Source: Blumeriella jaapii
Lineage: Eukaryota > Ascomycota > Leotiomycetes > Helotiales > Drepanopezizaceae
Length of the DNA: 64,000 nt
NCBI GenBank assembly: GCA_009599575.1
Contig: VWND01000076.1
Location: 1,364,001-1,428,000 of the forward strand
Reading direction: 5' to 3'
Below the pieces are notes generated by a model, which searched no databases, was not told the origin of the DNA, and was given only the letters and a program-made list of their open reading frames with translations. Positions 35,133-47,058 of the stretch are shown in pieces (position 1 is the first letter of the stretch; each line of letters opens with the position of its first letter). The position numbers were made by a program, and so were the translations under genes.

Positions 35133-36143
35133 TCACACCGCACTTCCCCATTGCTTCTGTTCGTCCCAGTCGCCCTTCCCTCCCTCTCCATCCCCAATAG
35201 TCCTCTCCCCATCCCCGAAGTTCCTCTTCAGTACCCTATCGTAGCTCAACCAGATGCTCTTCATAAGCAGTCCCATTATTTGGGCCAACCAATCCGGCAT
35301 CTTTCCCTCTCCGTCAGCAAGCACCTTGCTAAGCGCAAGGATGAACAGAATTATCGGCATCCAGACCGCAATTACCAGCGCCTGGCCTACTCTCTGTCTG
35401 TATGTCGTGATGGTATACGGCCTCAGGCTGTAGAGATAGGCCATGTACTCTTCTGGCAATTCGTGCTCGTCGCCACCAGAGGTTATCAGGTTCAGATAGC
35501 GTGCGGAAGCTTGGGCGTACGAAGGATCGGGCCGCACGATTACATCGTCTGCTTTGCTCTCTTGCTTTTCTTCCCTTGAAGGTCTAGGTTGCAGAAGTGT
35601 ATGTGCGGAGAACGGCGTGCCAGCGGGCACATGGTGTATTGTTTTGGTCCCGGGCGGTATGGCATAGCAAGGCACAACTACGTCGTGGTAGCTGGATCCT
35701 CCACCCTCCGTAGCTATGATCGTCCGATAGTCCTCCGGCGTAACCTCGTAGACGACGCCAATTAGGCCTTTGTGCCAGCGGTCCTTGTGATAGTCGCTCG
35801 AACCAGGGGAGTGGCGAGGAGAGGAGTAGCGCGAGTTGGCAAAGCAGGGCTCGGTGTAGGGAAGACCTAGAACATCGAAGGTGAGGGTCAAGGAAGGAAC
35901 CTGGACATTCAGAGCAGAGATAGGTTTGATGCCTCGGAAGCCCCTGAATGTTTCTGCGGAGAGGTTGCTGCCGTAAGCGAGGTAGAGAACGGTTTTCTCC
36001 AAGCTGGTCGAGGCGAGGCGTTCGGCAGAGGTGGCTGGGAGACGACCGTGGTCTGGTGTACTGTGCCTAGACGACCAAATCTTCTGCAGGTATGTAAGAG
36101 TGTGCTGGCCAGAGCAAGCCGTGGACTGCTGTCTGGCCGCCAT
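35133..36143 (-). CDS. Gamma-glutamylcyclotransferase-like protein with a C-terminal TM
   Basis: A single-exon gene of 336 residues. The start is the ATG at 36143 (MAARQQSTACSGQHTL); the longer frame upstream has no ATG. The GGCT fold signature YLAYGSNLSAETFRGFRGI is near residue 57, followed by IGVVYEVTPEDYRTIIATEG with the conserved Glu, and SYHDVVVPCYAI. These proteins release 5-oxoproline from gamma-glutamyl compounds, but the substrate here is not established. A hydrophobic segment, ALVIAVWMPIILFILALSKV, lies near residue 270, so the protein is probably tail-anchored or single-pass, unusual for soluble GGCT enzymes but common in fungal homologues. It diverges from BET2. Confidence 0.83.
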   Translation of the reverse strand: MAARQQSTACSGQHTLTYLQKIWSSRHSTPDHGRLPATSAERLASTSLEKTVLYLAYGSNLSAETFRGFRGIKPISALNVQVPSLTLTFDVLGLPYTEPCFANSRYSSPRHSPGSSDYHKDRWHKGLIGVVYEVTPEDYRTIIATEGGGSSYHDVVVPCYAIPPGTKTIHHVPAGTPFSAHTLLQPRPSREEKQESKADDVIVRPDPSYAQASARYLNLITSGGDEHELPEEYMAYLYSLRPYTITTYRQRVGQALVIAVWMPIILFILALSKVLADGEGKMPDWLAQIMGLLMKSIWLSYDRVLKRNFGDGERTIGDGEGGKGDWDEQKQWGSAV

Positions 36144-36698
36144 TGTTTTGATGACAGTGGAGTAGTTCAAGATAGAAGACCAAATGGGAAGATCGAATTG
36201 AACCGTCAAGGAGGAAAGTTCGCAGAGCACGCGAGGATGTAAGATATGTAAGTAAGGCGATGATGATGATTACAGCAATGTAACATAGAGAAGTGATCAG
36301 CTCCAGTTTCTGCGTTTCATGAAAATCATAGCATTCTACTACCTGGAGGTAAACTCGGCCTAGAGCTGCCGCGCTGACATAAGGAAAGCAAGCCATGGGA
36401 CAGAGAAATGGAGCGGCACTGAGCATTTGGAAAGTCCAAGTTTTAGTCCGACATATGTGGTTCAAAATTAAAGATGCAGGTGACATAGAATTCTACTGCG
36501 TGACACAAATGCAATGATGTACTGTAGTTGGTGATGTGAAGGTGTGGACAAGCTTTGAGGAAGGCTAAAACGCGGTGTCTGATTGGCCCGGCCCGACGAC
36601 ACGACAGGTCCAGTTCCTCGACAAAAACAACTTTGGACTCATTCTAACTCCCAACTCAGCTTTATTCTACAACGACTCTCCAAACCATCACAGTCACG
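36144..36698. promoter_or_regulatory. Divergent promoter, GGCT-like gene / BET2
   Basis: 555 nt between two divergent start codons. A GTACTGTAGTTGG element lies at about 36521-36533. The BET2-proximal 80 nt are rich in CTCCAA/CAAC. No other gene is seen. Confidence 0.45.
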
Positions 36699-37774
36699 AT
36701 GTCTCTCGTCTCCGGCCCCGGCCGTGCCTCTGCCCTTCCCACCGAAATTCAACTCTCGATCGCTGCCCACGTAAAATACATTCAATCCCTCGATACCCGC
36801 AAAGATGAGCTCGAGTACCACCTTACCGAACACCTCCGCCTTAACGGCCTCTACTGGGGCCTCACTGCCCTCCACCTCCTCAGGCGTCCAGATGCTCTGC
36901 CCCGCAAGGAAACCATCGACTTCGTACTCAGTTGTCAAGCGGAAAATGGGGGCTTTGGGGCGGCGCCCGGCCACGATGCCCATATTTTGTACACATGCAG
37001 CGCGGTGCAGATCCTCGCCATGGTTGACGGGTGGCAGGAACTGGAGGCGAGGGGCATTAAAAGAGACAAGAAGGCCGTCGGGGAGTGGATCGCGGGTTTA
37101 CAGAATCGGGAGACGGGCACGTTTGCTGGTGACGAGTGGGGGGAGGAGGACACGCGGTTCATCTGCTCGTCGCTGATCGCGCTCTCGCTGCTGGAGCTGC
37201 TGCCGATGGCAGATGTCCCGCTGGCAGTCGAGTATATCGCGTCATGTGCGAATTTCGATGGCGGGTATGGGGTTAGCCCTGGGGCAGAGAGTCACTCCGG
37301 GCAGATCTATGCGTGTCTGTCGGCGCTGAGCATTGCGGGCAGGATGGATGTTGTGGATAAGGACAAGTTGGGGCGATGGTTGAGTGAGAGGCAGGTTGAG
37401 CAGGGGGGCTTGAACGGGCGCGCGGAGAAGCTGGAGGATGTGTGTTACAGCTGGTGGGTGGGAGCGAGCCTGGCTATGATTGGGAGATTGGGCTGGGTAG
37501 ATGGGGAGGCGCTCAAGGGGTTCATCTTGAGGTGTCAGGACCCTGAGATGGGTGGTATTGCGGATCGGCCGGGCGATGTGGTGGATGTCTTCCACACCGT
37601 GTTTGGCATTGCTGGGCTGAGTTTGCTGGGGTACGAGGGTCTGGAGGAGGTTGATCCTGTATAGTAGGTTCTCTCCGTCTCGGGCCTGGCTTTCTTCTAC
37701 TGACCTGATCTAGTTGCATGCCAAGGAAGGTCATCGAGCGGGAATTTGGTCGTGGGAACGATGGTCCGCCTTGA
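36699..37774 (+). CDS. BET2: Rab geranylgeranyltransferase beta subunit
   Basis: Catalytic beta subunit of type II geranylgeranyltransferase, which prenylates Rab GTPases with the alpha subunit and Rep. Exons 36699-37663 and 37714-37774 encode 341 residues. The 50-nt intron near the end is required: the join reads DPVYCMPRKVIEREF, the normal family C-terminus, whereas unspliced it stops after DPV. Prenyltransferase repeats are visible: IDFVLSCQAENGGFGAAPGH, YIASCANFDGGYGVSPGAES, QVEQGGLNGRAEKLEDVCYS and ILRCQDPEMGGIADRPGDVV. Zinc ligands Asp and Cys lie in LEDVCYSWW and the His in VDVFHTVFGIAGLSLLGY. Intact and well conserved. Confidence 0.93.
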
Positions 37775-38699
37775 GTAAGATTATGTTCGCGAGCGGAATT
37801 CAATGATACCCCCTTTTACCACGCCGTCATCCAAATAACTGCGATGGCGAAGCTCACTGACAACAGGCCCGGAAGAAACTCACATGTTTCGGAACTCTCC
37901 TGCCATCTAATACCCTTGTACCTATCTACATCTATATGTAAACAGTGGTTCCAGGATACAAGGCAGGAGGAGATCAACCTCACGGACAATGAGAGCGCCT
38001 GGATCCAGCAATTCCGTACTTTGGACGCCCAAAAGTCCCTGAAACATCTACATTTTTCAGCATGCCGACCTAACGTAAGAATCAGCCATGCTGTAATCCC
38101 CCTCTCGTAAAGTCAGATTTCATCAATATGTCTTCGTAAATTCCCTCTATATAATCTCTTCTTGTACATATCACCGCCGTGCCGCTGCTTTTCCTTCACA
38201 TATATAAGTCTTTCGAATCAATGTAACCTCGTCAATCGTCGAGATTCTTATTTGTTATTATTTTCAGGAAACCACTTCGACAAACTGTCTTCCAGCTACC
38301 CAATTAGCCCTGACACCTGGCTGATCTGTGCTAGCTTTCGTCGCGCAATGCACTTCCTCCTTCTTTCCGAACGTTCTCACCATCCACATCTCGATACCAT
38401 TCTTTTATAGGGGTTTGGTGGCCGATGTACTTGGAGATGATGCTCTGCTGCGTTGCGTGGAATTTCGGGTTATCGGCTTAGGAGCGTAGGTAGGTAGTAC
38501 CTCGGGACTGCCCATTTCCAGTCTACCCGATCAGGTCAGGTCGCACCTTGGGGTGTATTGGTTCTTCTACCTGCCTACCTATCTATTTGCTCTGGTTTAT
38601 ACACATCGCAGTAATGCTGCAGATGTATCATGACCTGGCTTGGTAATTGGTTTTTTGGCTCGCTTGTTTTGCGTGTTTATTTCTTGAAACTTATAAGAT
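37775..38699. other. Intergenic region before the repeat array
   Basis: 925 nt downstream of BET2. Short ORFs only, no domain; GTAGGTAGGTAGTACC at about 38482-38497 is the sole noted motif. Confidence 0.4.
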
Positions 38700-39870
38700 T
38701 CGAGTTTAGATTGGGTGTCGAGTCTTCTTTTCTTTACCCGTTTTATTCACGCAAACTGGCATCAACTTTAAATGCATAATTTCTCGCTTATCAAAGTACC
38801 TGAGTCTCGGCTTGTAGTCGTCTACTTCTTCTAATGCTGGTGTAAATGTACGCTTAAAAGTACGCTTATTTAGCTTTGAAGTCATTTTACCTAATCCAAC
38901 ACCGATGGAAAACGTACGCTCCAAAGGATTTTCATTTTGCTTCGAAGTCATTTGCTCGAGCTGGTATTGATCTTAAATTCACAATTTCTGATCTTGAAAA
39001 ACACTTTTGTTTCGGCTCATAGTTACTTACTTCATCCATGACCCGCTTAAAACAAACGCTCTAATTTTATTTTATTTCGCCTCCAAGTTTTTCGCTTAAT
39101 CTACAATCGACTAAGCACATTTACTACAACGCGCTTTCATTTCGCCTCGAAGTCATTTGTTCAAACTAGCATTATCTTGTAGCGACAAGATACAATTTCT
39201 GACTTTTGAAAACACTTTTGTTTTGGTTCATACTTATCTACTTGGTTTACTATAACTTGAAGCATGCGCTGTAAAGCACTTTCATATTGCTTCGAAGTCA
39301 TTTTCTCAAACTGGTGTTAACCTACCATATAAAATTTCCATCTTTGAAAACACTTTTGTTTCAGTTTATAATTACTTGCTTAATCTATGATCCGCTTACC
39401 GAGTATCTTCTAAGCCCTTTTTATCTCGCTTCGAAGTCACTTGCTCCATCTATGATCGACTAAATATATGTATTTTAACGCGCTTTTATTTCGCCTCGAA
39501 ATCAGTTGTTTAAATTAGCATTATCTTATAGCGACAAGATATAATTTCTAACTTTTGAAAACATTTGTGTTTTGGTTCGTACTTATTTACTTAGTTTATT
39601 ATAACTTAAAGCATGCGCTGTAAAGCACTTTTATATTGCTTCGAAATTATTTGCTTAAACTGATATTAACCTATCATATACAATTCCCAATTTTAAAAAC
39701 ACTTTTGTTTTAGTTTATAATTTTTTGTTTAATCTATAATCCGCTTACCGAATATCTTCTAAGCCCTTTTATTTCGCTTCGAAGTCATTTGCTCCATCTA
39801 TGATCGACTAAATATATGTACTCTAACGCGCTTTCATTTCGCTTCGAAGTCGTTTACTCAACTCCATCTC
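38700..39870. repeat. AT-rich tandem array of diverged ~348-nt repeats with a RIP-like signature
   Basis: Repeated words such as CGCTTCGAAGTCATTTG and ACACTTTTGTTT recur about every 150-200 nt. Two clear copies are offset by 348 nt: AGCATTATCTT starts at 39169 and 39517, and TATGATCGACTAAATATATG at 39451 and 39799. The second copy differs from the first mainly by C-to-T and G-to-A changes (for example CTTGTAGCGACAAGATACAA against CTTATAGCGACAAGATATAA). More diverged copies extend back to about 38750. GC content is far below that of the flanks and no ORF has coding character. Confidence 0.8.
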
Positions 39871-40796
39871 AACCCATGCTTGGAACACGCAACAGGCCAT
39901 CATCGGCGACTTGATTCTCCACGCCATAGCCTGTGTTGCGCTGTTGGAGATGGCTGCCCCTTTCAGGGCGTGGGTCGTTCGGTCCGCAGGTCACCGGCAC
40001 GTGCGACCGCGAGCTTCACGCTCCGCCGCATGCGCGTCCACGGTTCCTTGCCCAACCTCACTCTCCCTCTCGACACCGTGGAAGGCCGCACTCAGCTCCC
40101 CTGCGTTCTCTTGGGCCAGGAGATTCCTCCGTTCCGCTGCTCTGTACTCGCACGCCCCTATCTCGAGGTGCACGCGAAGTCCCTTCTCGCTCTTCCTTCT
40201 GGGTCTTGAGCGCTCCTTCCTGCCCCATCCAGCTCACGACCTCCCTTCCCGATTCGGCGCGCTCCCAAATTCACTGCGCGAAGCGAACCAATCACGGGAG
40301 GGCAAGCGTCGCTCCTCGAATACTTAAGGTCTCCTGTTCGTCCCGTTCCGTCCTTCCTTCTCTTCATCGACGCCTTCCTTCTCCTTGGACCTTCAGCCTT
40401 CACCCTTCACTCTTCACCCGTCACCCTCCAGCCTCCAGCCTTCAACCTTCAACCTTCCTCGACACCAGCGGCCTTCTGTTCGTGGTTCCCCTTCTTCCTC
40501 AGTCGACCTCAACATCTGCAACACGCTGGCAACGATTGCTCATTCCCTACCCACCGAGTCTCCAACGTTGCACCGTGACGTGCAGCACTTCCGCTTCCTC
40601 AGGCCCTTCCTGACTCCCAGAATCATCTTCCCCGGCATCCGCTATTCTTATCCACTAGGTGAGTGATACCTTTCTCGCAGCTTTGCCCTCACGGTCTGCG
40701 GTCAAGGGGAGCATCTGCGAATTCGGTCGTGCTCGTGACATGGCACGTCGTGGAGTCGGCAATGGCTAACTGGTCAAGTGCTGCAGAGCCGCGACG
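39871..40796. other. Upstream region of the zinc-finger-like gene
   Basis: GC-rich, abruptly different from the repeat array. Between about 40375 and 40460 it contains an imperfect repeat of TTCACCCTTCACTC and CCTCCAGCCTTCAACC type, likely promoter or 5'UTR. The short ORFs here have no recognisable product. Confidence 0.4.
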
Positions 40797-42760
40797 ATGC
40801 CGAGATCTTCGAACCACCACTCGGGGTTCATCCTGGAGTGTAGCATCTGTCCCAAGGATCCCACCTTCTCCGATGTTTCTCACCTCCTCACCCACGTCTC
40901 CTCCAAGTCCCACTTGTCACACTTCTTCAAGCTTCAGATCCGATCTGGCAAGGAGCCTGAGTGCCAGAAGAAGCTTGACGATTACCACATCTGGTACACC
41001 CAGAACAACCTGGCGGGCATGCTTGCCGACCGTCTAGAAGCCAAGGACCAGAAGACGTCCAGAAAGAAGAAGGCTTCCGAGACCTCTCTTGTTCCCAAGG
41101 CTTCCCATGGCCCTGTGAGTATTTCCTGGTGCCACCTAGTCCTGCGTTGCTAACAAGTCGGAGGCCAAGTCCAAGTCTAGAGGGACAAGAAAGACGACAA
41201 CGAAGAAAGGGAAGAAGAAGGAGAGTACACCAGAACCGGCAAGCGAAGTCCTGGCCCATACCCCCATGTTCAGAGCACCGGTTCCCCGCATGCACGATTG
41301 GGAGGAGGATGGCTATGATGGTCTTCTACCTGCGGTCGACGGTGCTTTCCAAGAATCTGTTTATGCCACTCCCACAGCGAGACGTCGAATTCCACACTTT
41401 TCTCGCCAGGACGATGGATCTGGTGGCATGCTTGATCCGAAGTATGGTCTCCTAAACATCATGGCTACCATTGGCTAACGTTTCTGCCAGACTCAACACC
41501 CCAACTAAGTTCGCTCACAATGCCGACGACGACGACGAATACGGCGAGGATTCGAAGAACCCAGGAGAGAGGTTGACTGATAGTGCCGCGCTCAAGGGCA
41601 TCGTCTGGGATGGAATGGGAATCTTCGACTCTGCTACACCCGAGATGAAGCGAATGAGAAACCAGCGAAAGGGTCGCGCCGTCCTGGACGACATGAAGGC
41701 AACATCGCTTGCTATAGAGCCTGACGAGGTCAGCTTCCATCCAAATGGTGACTTCAGAGCATCCAGAGATATCTTCGGTCCTTTATCTGCCGAGTCAAGT
41801 CCTGTGGTAAGTCATCGTCTATCTAGCTCTCCGCGCCCAGTAATTGTGGTACTGACCTCACACAGCAGCTTTCGCCTCCATCCCCTAAGAGAAGAAAGGC
41901 GCGCAAGACTGCCAACACTCTTTTGGACATCAGTGTGAACGCTCCTCGAATCAAAGCTCCTCGTGGAAATAAGAATCCTACCTATTGCAGCCCTCAGAAG
42001 AGATCGGTGCCGACGATGCTTTCTCGTCCAAACGTCTTCCTTCATCCCGCACCTGTTCTTAACCCATTGGCCGCCGATCATCGATACATGCCGACAAGAG
42101 AGCCATTTGCACCCACACCGGATGAGGAAGAGGACTTCAGATTAGCCTTCGGCGACTTCAATGGCAACAAGAAGCGGGTCTTCACGGTCTTCAACGACGG
42201 CTTGCCTGAAATCAGCCCAGGTCGCACTGAGACTCCTCTTGAAGATCATCGGTATTACTCTCGTCTCTCAGAATGATGTTCTCCTGCTAACAAAGTCCCA
42301 TTTAGCTTCGACTTCCCGCCCTCTCATGGATTACCTTTATTTCAAAACACCTCGATGACTTCGACTCATGATCTAGTCTCTCCAACCCCAGAGTCGAAGC
42401 CAACTTCGCGCCGAGGATTTGGGAAGGAGAGTGGGCATGAGATGTCAGCGTACCATCACAATCGACGAGCTCTCTCCGATTCACAGGTCTACCCCACACA
42501 TGCGTTTTACGACTCGACATCCAACCCCTTGTTCAACCAGACCCACACTCGTTTTTCCGGCTTTGGTGCCAACAATCATCCCCACGGCTACTCTGGCAGC
42601 TACCCTGCCTATGGCGAACAAAAATCTCCCGGCGGTTTCGGCCCTCATCTCTTCAATGACTACAGCAAGCAACAACTCCATGCCCTACATGGGACAGCAG
42701 CCAAACTCGGGTATGGGAAACAACAACGCTAAACATGGTACCATGAACTTTGGCAATTGA
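40797..42760 (+). CDS. Unrecognised protein with an N-terminal C2H2/U1-like zinc finger
   Basis: Proposed exons: 40797-41114, 41170-41441, 41491-41806, 41866 (or 41869)-42251 and 42306 onward. Four short introns with in-phase GT..AG ends support a real gene of about 580 residues. The N-terminus contains ECSICPKDPTFSDVSHLLTH followed by SSKSHLSHFF, a Cys2-His2-like finger. A Lys-rich stretch (TTTKKGKKKEST) and PSPKRRKARKT suggest nuclear localisation. The rest is mostly disordered, Pro/Asn-rich. The end is uncertain: the frame stops at 42732, while a shift at about 42668 would read NNSMPYMGQQPNSGMGNNN and end at 42760, a more natural tail. The function is unknown; a chromatin or RNA role is only a guess. 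Confidence 0.68.
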
Positions 42761-43144
42761 GTTCATGGTGATTTGAGTGCTTTCGTCCATTTCCAGGAGT
42801 CACCACCATGACACGAATACTACAAGTTCTAGCCCAACTCTCACGAGTCTTCTGACGGAGATTGAGAGTCGTTACCGAATGGACACCAAGAATTACCATT
42901 AGTGGAAGGCATCGAAAAAGGGAGTTTGGCGTTCATCAAGGGTGCCCGAGATTTGGCACAGGATGGGTTGAGAGGCACGGTGGCGCGTATGAGGATTGCG
43001 CTTTTTTTCCCTTTACACATCTTTTCGCTACTAATTTGCTTAGTACTGCTTACTTTCGACTTAAGGACGCATAACGGACGGGGTTATGAGGGTCACGGAA
43101 CACTACGGTGTTTATTCTTCTTATTTTCAGCACTAGTTGATACA
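42761..43144. terminator. Convergent 3' region between the zinc-finger-like gene and MSH3
   Basis: 384 nt separating two converging stop codons, so both poly-A regions should lie here. No further feature is seen. Confidence 0.4.
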
Positions 43145-46100
43145 TCATAGCTCCCCCATCGACATTACGAGTTGCTCAAGGTCACCTTGGCTTTCCGCAG
43201 AAAAAATTACATCAGCCATCTTTTTCGACACACTTCCCAGCTTCTTTTGTCTGACCTCCATTTCCAATTCGTGGGACTTTATTGCCGCCGTGTCCAAGAC
43301 GGCTTTTGGCACGTTCGCCAACCGGGCAACATTTAACCCGTAACTCCGATGTGCCACGCCTTCTCCCACCTCATACAAAAAAGTAATCTCCTCATCACCA
43401 TCGCCTCCTCCCTCTCCGATCTCGACTTCATCCCCCTTCTTCGTAGCACTAAATTTCATATGCACATTCCGCAACTCGCCCTCGAACCCGCTTGCCACGT
43501 TGGCCAAGCTCTGGTAGTGCGTGATGAACATGCACAGACACCGCGTCTCCCTCACAACGTAGTCCAGCACGGCGCCGGCGATGGCCACGCCATCATGCGT
43601 GCTCGTCCCGCGGCCCAGCTCGTCGAGGATGACGAGGCTCCGGGGCGTCGCGGCCTTCAAGATGGCGGAGGTCTCGGACAGCTCGACCTGGAAGGTGGAC
43701 TGCGCGGTGAAGAGGGAGTCGTAGGCGCCCATGCGGGTGTAGATGCCGTCGAGCAGGGAGAGGCTGGCGGCTTCGGCGGGCACGAAGGAGCCCAGCTGCG
43801 CGAGGAGGCAGATCAGAGCCACGCAGCGAACGTAGGAGGACTTGCCGCCCATGTTCGGCCCGGTGATGAGGAGCGCGCGCGGGTCTGCGGCCGTGGAGAG
43901 GGAGGAGGGCGGAGCGTTGGAGAGGTGCGTCGAGTTCGGGATGTAGGAGGAGGGGAGCAGCTGCTCGACCATGGGGTGCCGGCCGCCCTGGATGGAGATC
44001 TGGGTGTGTGGGGCGGAGACGAAGGTTGGCTTGGTGTAGCCGGGCAGCGCGGCGACGCTGGCGAGGGAAAGCAGGCAGTCGAGGGTGCTGAGGCCGGAGA
44101 TGGCATCCCGTAGGGGCGCGTAGTGTGCTGAGACGGAAGAGAGGAGGGCACGGAAGGCCGTGTCGCATGCCGCGGAAAGGGACTCCTTGTGCTGGTCTCG
44201 CTCGCGCAGCATGCGGATCACCTCGGGCGTGTGGAAACGCGAGGCTTTCTTCGTGCCCGAGATCTTGGCCCACGAGGCCGGCACGCGCTTGAGGTCTTGG
44301 TTGGGGACCTCAATCAGGTACTCGATGCCGGCTACGGTGCTGTAGGTGACCTTTTTGCGCTGGCGGAGCGTATCGGTGGCGTCTTCGCGGTGGGCGTCGA
44401 GTTCTTGCTCGACGGCGGCGATGCCGAGCTTGTGGTCCGTGATGTCTTCTGTCTCGTGGTCTTCGTGAAAAAAAGAGTACTTGTCGTCCTTGCGGGCTGC
44501 GTCGGCGCTGATGGTGTTGAGGAAGGATATCACGGTTTCACCGATGGCTGGGAGAGAAGCGATGGCGTTGTTGATGAGAGTGGACTTGAAGGGGGCATCG
44601 GCAGGGCCACGCACGTATGCATATTCGTTCGATATCTTTTGCAGTGTTTGCAGTGCCGTGAGGAGTTCGGGTCTTGTGCACTTGCCGTAGTATATTCTAA
44701 TCAGACTGCGCTCGAGGTCTATTTTGATACCGCGAAGGAGGGCATGGAGCTTGTCAACCTTGGGAGTCTGGTTACCATCTTTCAGCTCCTCAACTGCTGC
44801 AACTCTATCTTCGAGTTGAGTCTGATCAAGCAGTGGGCGGCCAACCCACTTCCTGAAAAGGCGATGCCCGAAGCGAGTTTGTGTCTTGTCGAGAGTCCAA
44901 AACAAACTTCCTTTCTCGGAATAATCTGTCTGATTCTGGTAGACCTCCAAGCTCGTCAACGTGTTGCCGTTCAGAAGCATGTGAGACCGAGCGCTGAAAG
45001 ACTGGAAATACTTCGTAAGGTCGAAAACGTGTTCGAGGCCATACTCGGTCATATGAGTGATCATGGCTGATAAGCAGAGCGTGACTGGCTCGGGAAGCTT
45101 GAGCACCTTGTCCAAGAGGCTTTGCTCACGTTCTTTCTCGCTCTCGTTCTCTTGCGCCTTGAGCTTGTCGGCATAAAATTGGGTGACATGGGAGTGGGAT
45201 TCGGCGACCATAGTCTTTCCCTGATTCACCCGCTCTACACGTATGGTATCGCCAAATTGGTTGGTGCTGCTGCCCGACAAGTGCTTGACCAGCTTGTCCG
45301 TGGCTTTAGTTAGTTCTCCAACGATCAGAAATTCGCAGGGCGCAATGTGCAGTAGTCTCGTCTCGAGCTCGCTTCGCATGAAACCGTCCTCGAACGTATC
45401 ATAGATGATGTCCCCCGTTGCTGGCTGTACGGCTAGAATTCCCACATCCACCTTCTCATCCGTTCCCCAGCCTTTTGCCTTGGATTCGGTAACGCACAAC
45501 AGGTAGCCAGTGGCCGGAGCGGATCCCTCTGTGGCCTGGTCCAGCCCATCTATATCGTCCACGTATGTGCCCTTGGTGTACACATTTGTAAGTTTTCGAG
45601 TGAATGGCGCATTTCGGTTATCTCCTGCCTTCTTCAGTGCTGCTGTTTCGATCTGTCTGACGACCCCAACCTTCAAGCCAGCGCCGACCAATCTCTTCGC
45701 GTGGACTGGCAATCTATGCACGGGGATGCTGGCCGATGCGAAACGGTCCAGATGGGCTTCGGAGGGGTGCTCGTCGTATCTAAATTTTCCTGGTATACAC
45801 ACGATGCTGAGCACCTTCGCCGCCGTCCTGGCATCTTCCCCGAAGAACTTGAATTTGTAGCCCACTTCTACAATCAAAAGCGTGTCCATGTGTTTACGCT
45901 TGATGTCGAGAAATTGCAACTCCAAAGGGGTCAATTTCCCCGTCTTCGCTCCTTTTCTCTTCGCCTTAGGAGCTGGTATCTCCTCCTCTTCCTCGCCCTC
46001 GTCTTCATCACCTTCGGTGATTGCTGTAGGTTCCTCATTGTGGCGACCAATCTTCAGGCCTCCAATTTTCTTCACCCATTGCTTGTGCAGTTCTTCCTTT

Positions 46101-46582
46101 CTCGCTCTCTCGGCCTCGTCGATGACTTCCTCCTCGACTTCTGCAATCACCGGCTCGCTGCTAGCCACGTTTTGACTCGACCCTGTATAGACATACTTTT
46201 CCGTGCGCGGGGATGCCAACGATTTCTTGGGAGCTGAAGCAGCTCTTGACTTGGTAGGAGCTTTCGGTGCCGCGAAACAAGCACTGCTCTCGTCACCCTC
46301 GACGCTCTTCTTCCTCTTCGCCGGTGGCTCGATGGCGTGGTTGGTTCCATTCGCGACATCTGCCAAAGGTCTTTTTGATGAAGTCCTTCCCCTCACTGGG
46401 ATAGGCTCGCCATCTTCACCAGAATCCCCGTCGTACAGACTGTCTTCATCAGCAGCAGGTGGTGGTGGTGAGCTCTGGGGTTGTGCGGGCTGAGAGGCGG
46501 AGGGTGCTTTTCGAGTGAAGAAACTCGAGATTGCTGTTTGCTTGCCTTGAGATGAAGTCGGTGTTGAAGATGGTTTCCCCAT
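43145..46582 (-). CDS. MSH3: DNA mismatch repair protein Msh3
   Basis: MutS homologue that pairs with Msh2 (MutS-beta) to recognise insertion/deletion loops. An uninterrupted 1145-residue frame; the start is the ATG at 46582, as the codon three positions upstream is TTG. Near the N-terminus, [11 protein letters not shown] is a PCNA-binding (PIP) box. The mismatch-binding domain starts at [20 protein letters not shown] with [17 protein letters not shown]. The ATPase has Walker A in [20 protein letters not shown], the Q-loop/ST region [18 protein letters not shown] and Walker B in [20 protein letters not shown], then [13 protein letters not shown]. The C-terminal helix-turn-helix is present ([18 protein letters not shown]). 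No frameshift is seen in 3.4 kb, in contrast to several neighbours. Confidence 0.95.
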   Translation of the reverse strand: MGKPSSTPTSSQGKQTAISSFFTRKAPSASQPAQPQSSPPPPAADEDSLYDGDSGEDGEPIPVRGRTSSKRPLADVANGTNHAIEPPAKRKKSVEGDESSACFAAPKAPTKSRAASAPKKSLASPRTEKYVYTGSSQNVASSEPVIAEVEEEVIDEAERARKEELHKQWVKKIGGLKIGRHNEEPTAITEGDEDEGEEEEEIPAPKAKRKGAKTGKLTPLELQFLDIKRKHMDTLLIVEVGYKFKFFGEDARTAAKVLSIVCIPGKFRYDEHPSEAHLDRFASASIPVHRLPVHAKRLVGAGLKVGVVRQIETAALKKAGDNRNAPFTRKLTNVYTKGTYVDDIDGLDQATEGSAPATGYLLCVTESKAKGWGTDEKVDVGILAVQPATGDIIYDTFEDGFMRSELETRLLHIAPCEFLIVGELTKATDKLVKHLSGSSTNQFGDTIRVERVNQGKTMVAESHSHVTQFYADKLKAQENESEKEREQSLLDKVLKLPEPVTLCLSAMITHMTEYGLEHVFDLTKYFQSFSARSHMLLNGNTLTSLEVYQNQTDYSEKGSLFWTLDKTQTRFGHRLFRKWVGRPLLDQTQLEDRVAAVEELKDGNQTPKVDKLHALLRGIKIDLERSLIRIYYGKCTRPELLTALQTLQKISNEYAYVRGPADAPFKSTLINNAIASLPAIGETVISFLNTISADAARKDDKYSFFHEDHETEDITDHKLGIAAVEQELDAHREDATDTLRQRKKVTYSTVAGIEYLIEVPNQDLKRVPASWAKISGTKKASRFHTPEVIRMLRERDQHKESLSAACDTAFRALLSSVSAHYAPLRDAISGLSTLDCLLSLASVAALPGYTKPTFVSAPHTQISIQGGRHPMVEQLLPSSYIPNSTHLSNAPPSSLSTAADPRALLITGPNMGGKSSYVRCVALICLLAQLGSFVPAEAASLSLLDGIYTRMGAYDSLFTAQSTFQVELSETSAILKAATPRSLVILDELGRGTSTHDGVAIAGAVLDYVVRETRCLCMFITHYQSLANVASGFEGELRNVHMKFSATKKGDEVEIGEGGGDGDEEITFLYEVGEGVAHRSYGLNVARLANVPKAVLDTAAIKSHELEMEVRQKKLGSVSKKMADVIFSAESQGDLEQLVMSMGEL

Positions 46583-47058
46583 GTTTGCCAAATCGAGGCT
46601 TTATGCGAGTGTGGTGATGGTCAACTGGTGAATTTTCCAGTAAATTTGGTAGACGAGGGACGAGAGACGCGAGACGCGCCCAGACGCGTAGAGTACATTT
46701 ATTCACCTGATAAAGCCGAAGATCTCCCGGATGCAAAGTTAGCGTGGTTCGAGGGAGGTAAGCGAGCGATTTCACCGACCTCCAGCTCTCTCCATCTTTG
46801 CTCCTACGGTCACTCGAGTTTCATTTGGAATGTTGACAGACTTACGCACCGAAAGATACATTGAATCCCCAAGTCTGTGATTTCAATTTCAATCTTCATT
46901 CACCAACCTTCCTCTTCTTGCAAGCGCAAATCTTCCATCTCACATCTCACATCTCACTCCTCTCGCTTACTGCTTACTCCGCAACAAATCTGCCCTTCTT
47001 CTCACCTCATCACCCTATCTCCCCCCTCTCATTTTTCAGCTCATCACCATCCCCTACA
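46583..47058. promoter_or_regulatory. Divergent promoter, MSH3 / SDR
   Basis: 476 nt between divergent starts. The SDR side carries a long pyrimidine-rich leader (CTTCCATCTCACATCTCAC repeats, about 46930-46960) typical of fungal 5'UTRs. Confidence 0.45.

Noticed and set aside
34765..35151. 128-codon minus-strand frame directly after the GGCT-like gene
   Set aside because: No domain, lies in the expected 3'UTR and shows no splice support.
39880..40613. Overlapping frames of 100-226 codons before the zinc-finger-like gene
   Set aside because: Low-complexity Pro/Ser/Arg-rich frames over a TTCACCC/CCTCCAGC repeat; more likely promoter or 5'UTR.
43349..45070. Plus-strand frames of 170-290 codons inside MSH3
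   Set aside because: Antisense shadows of the MSH3 ATPase region.
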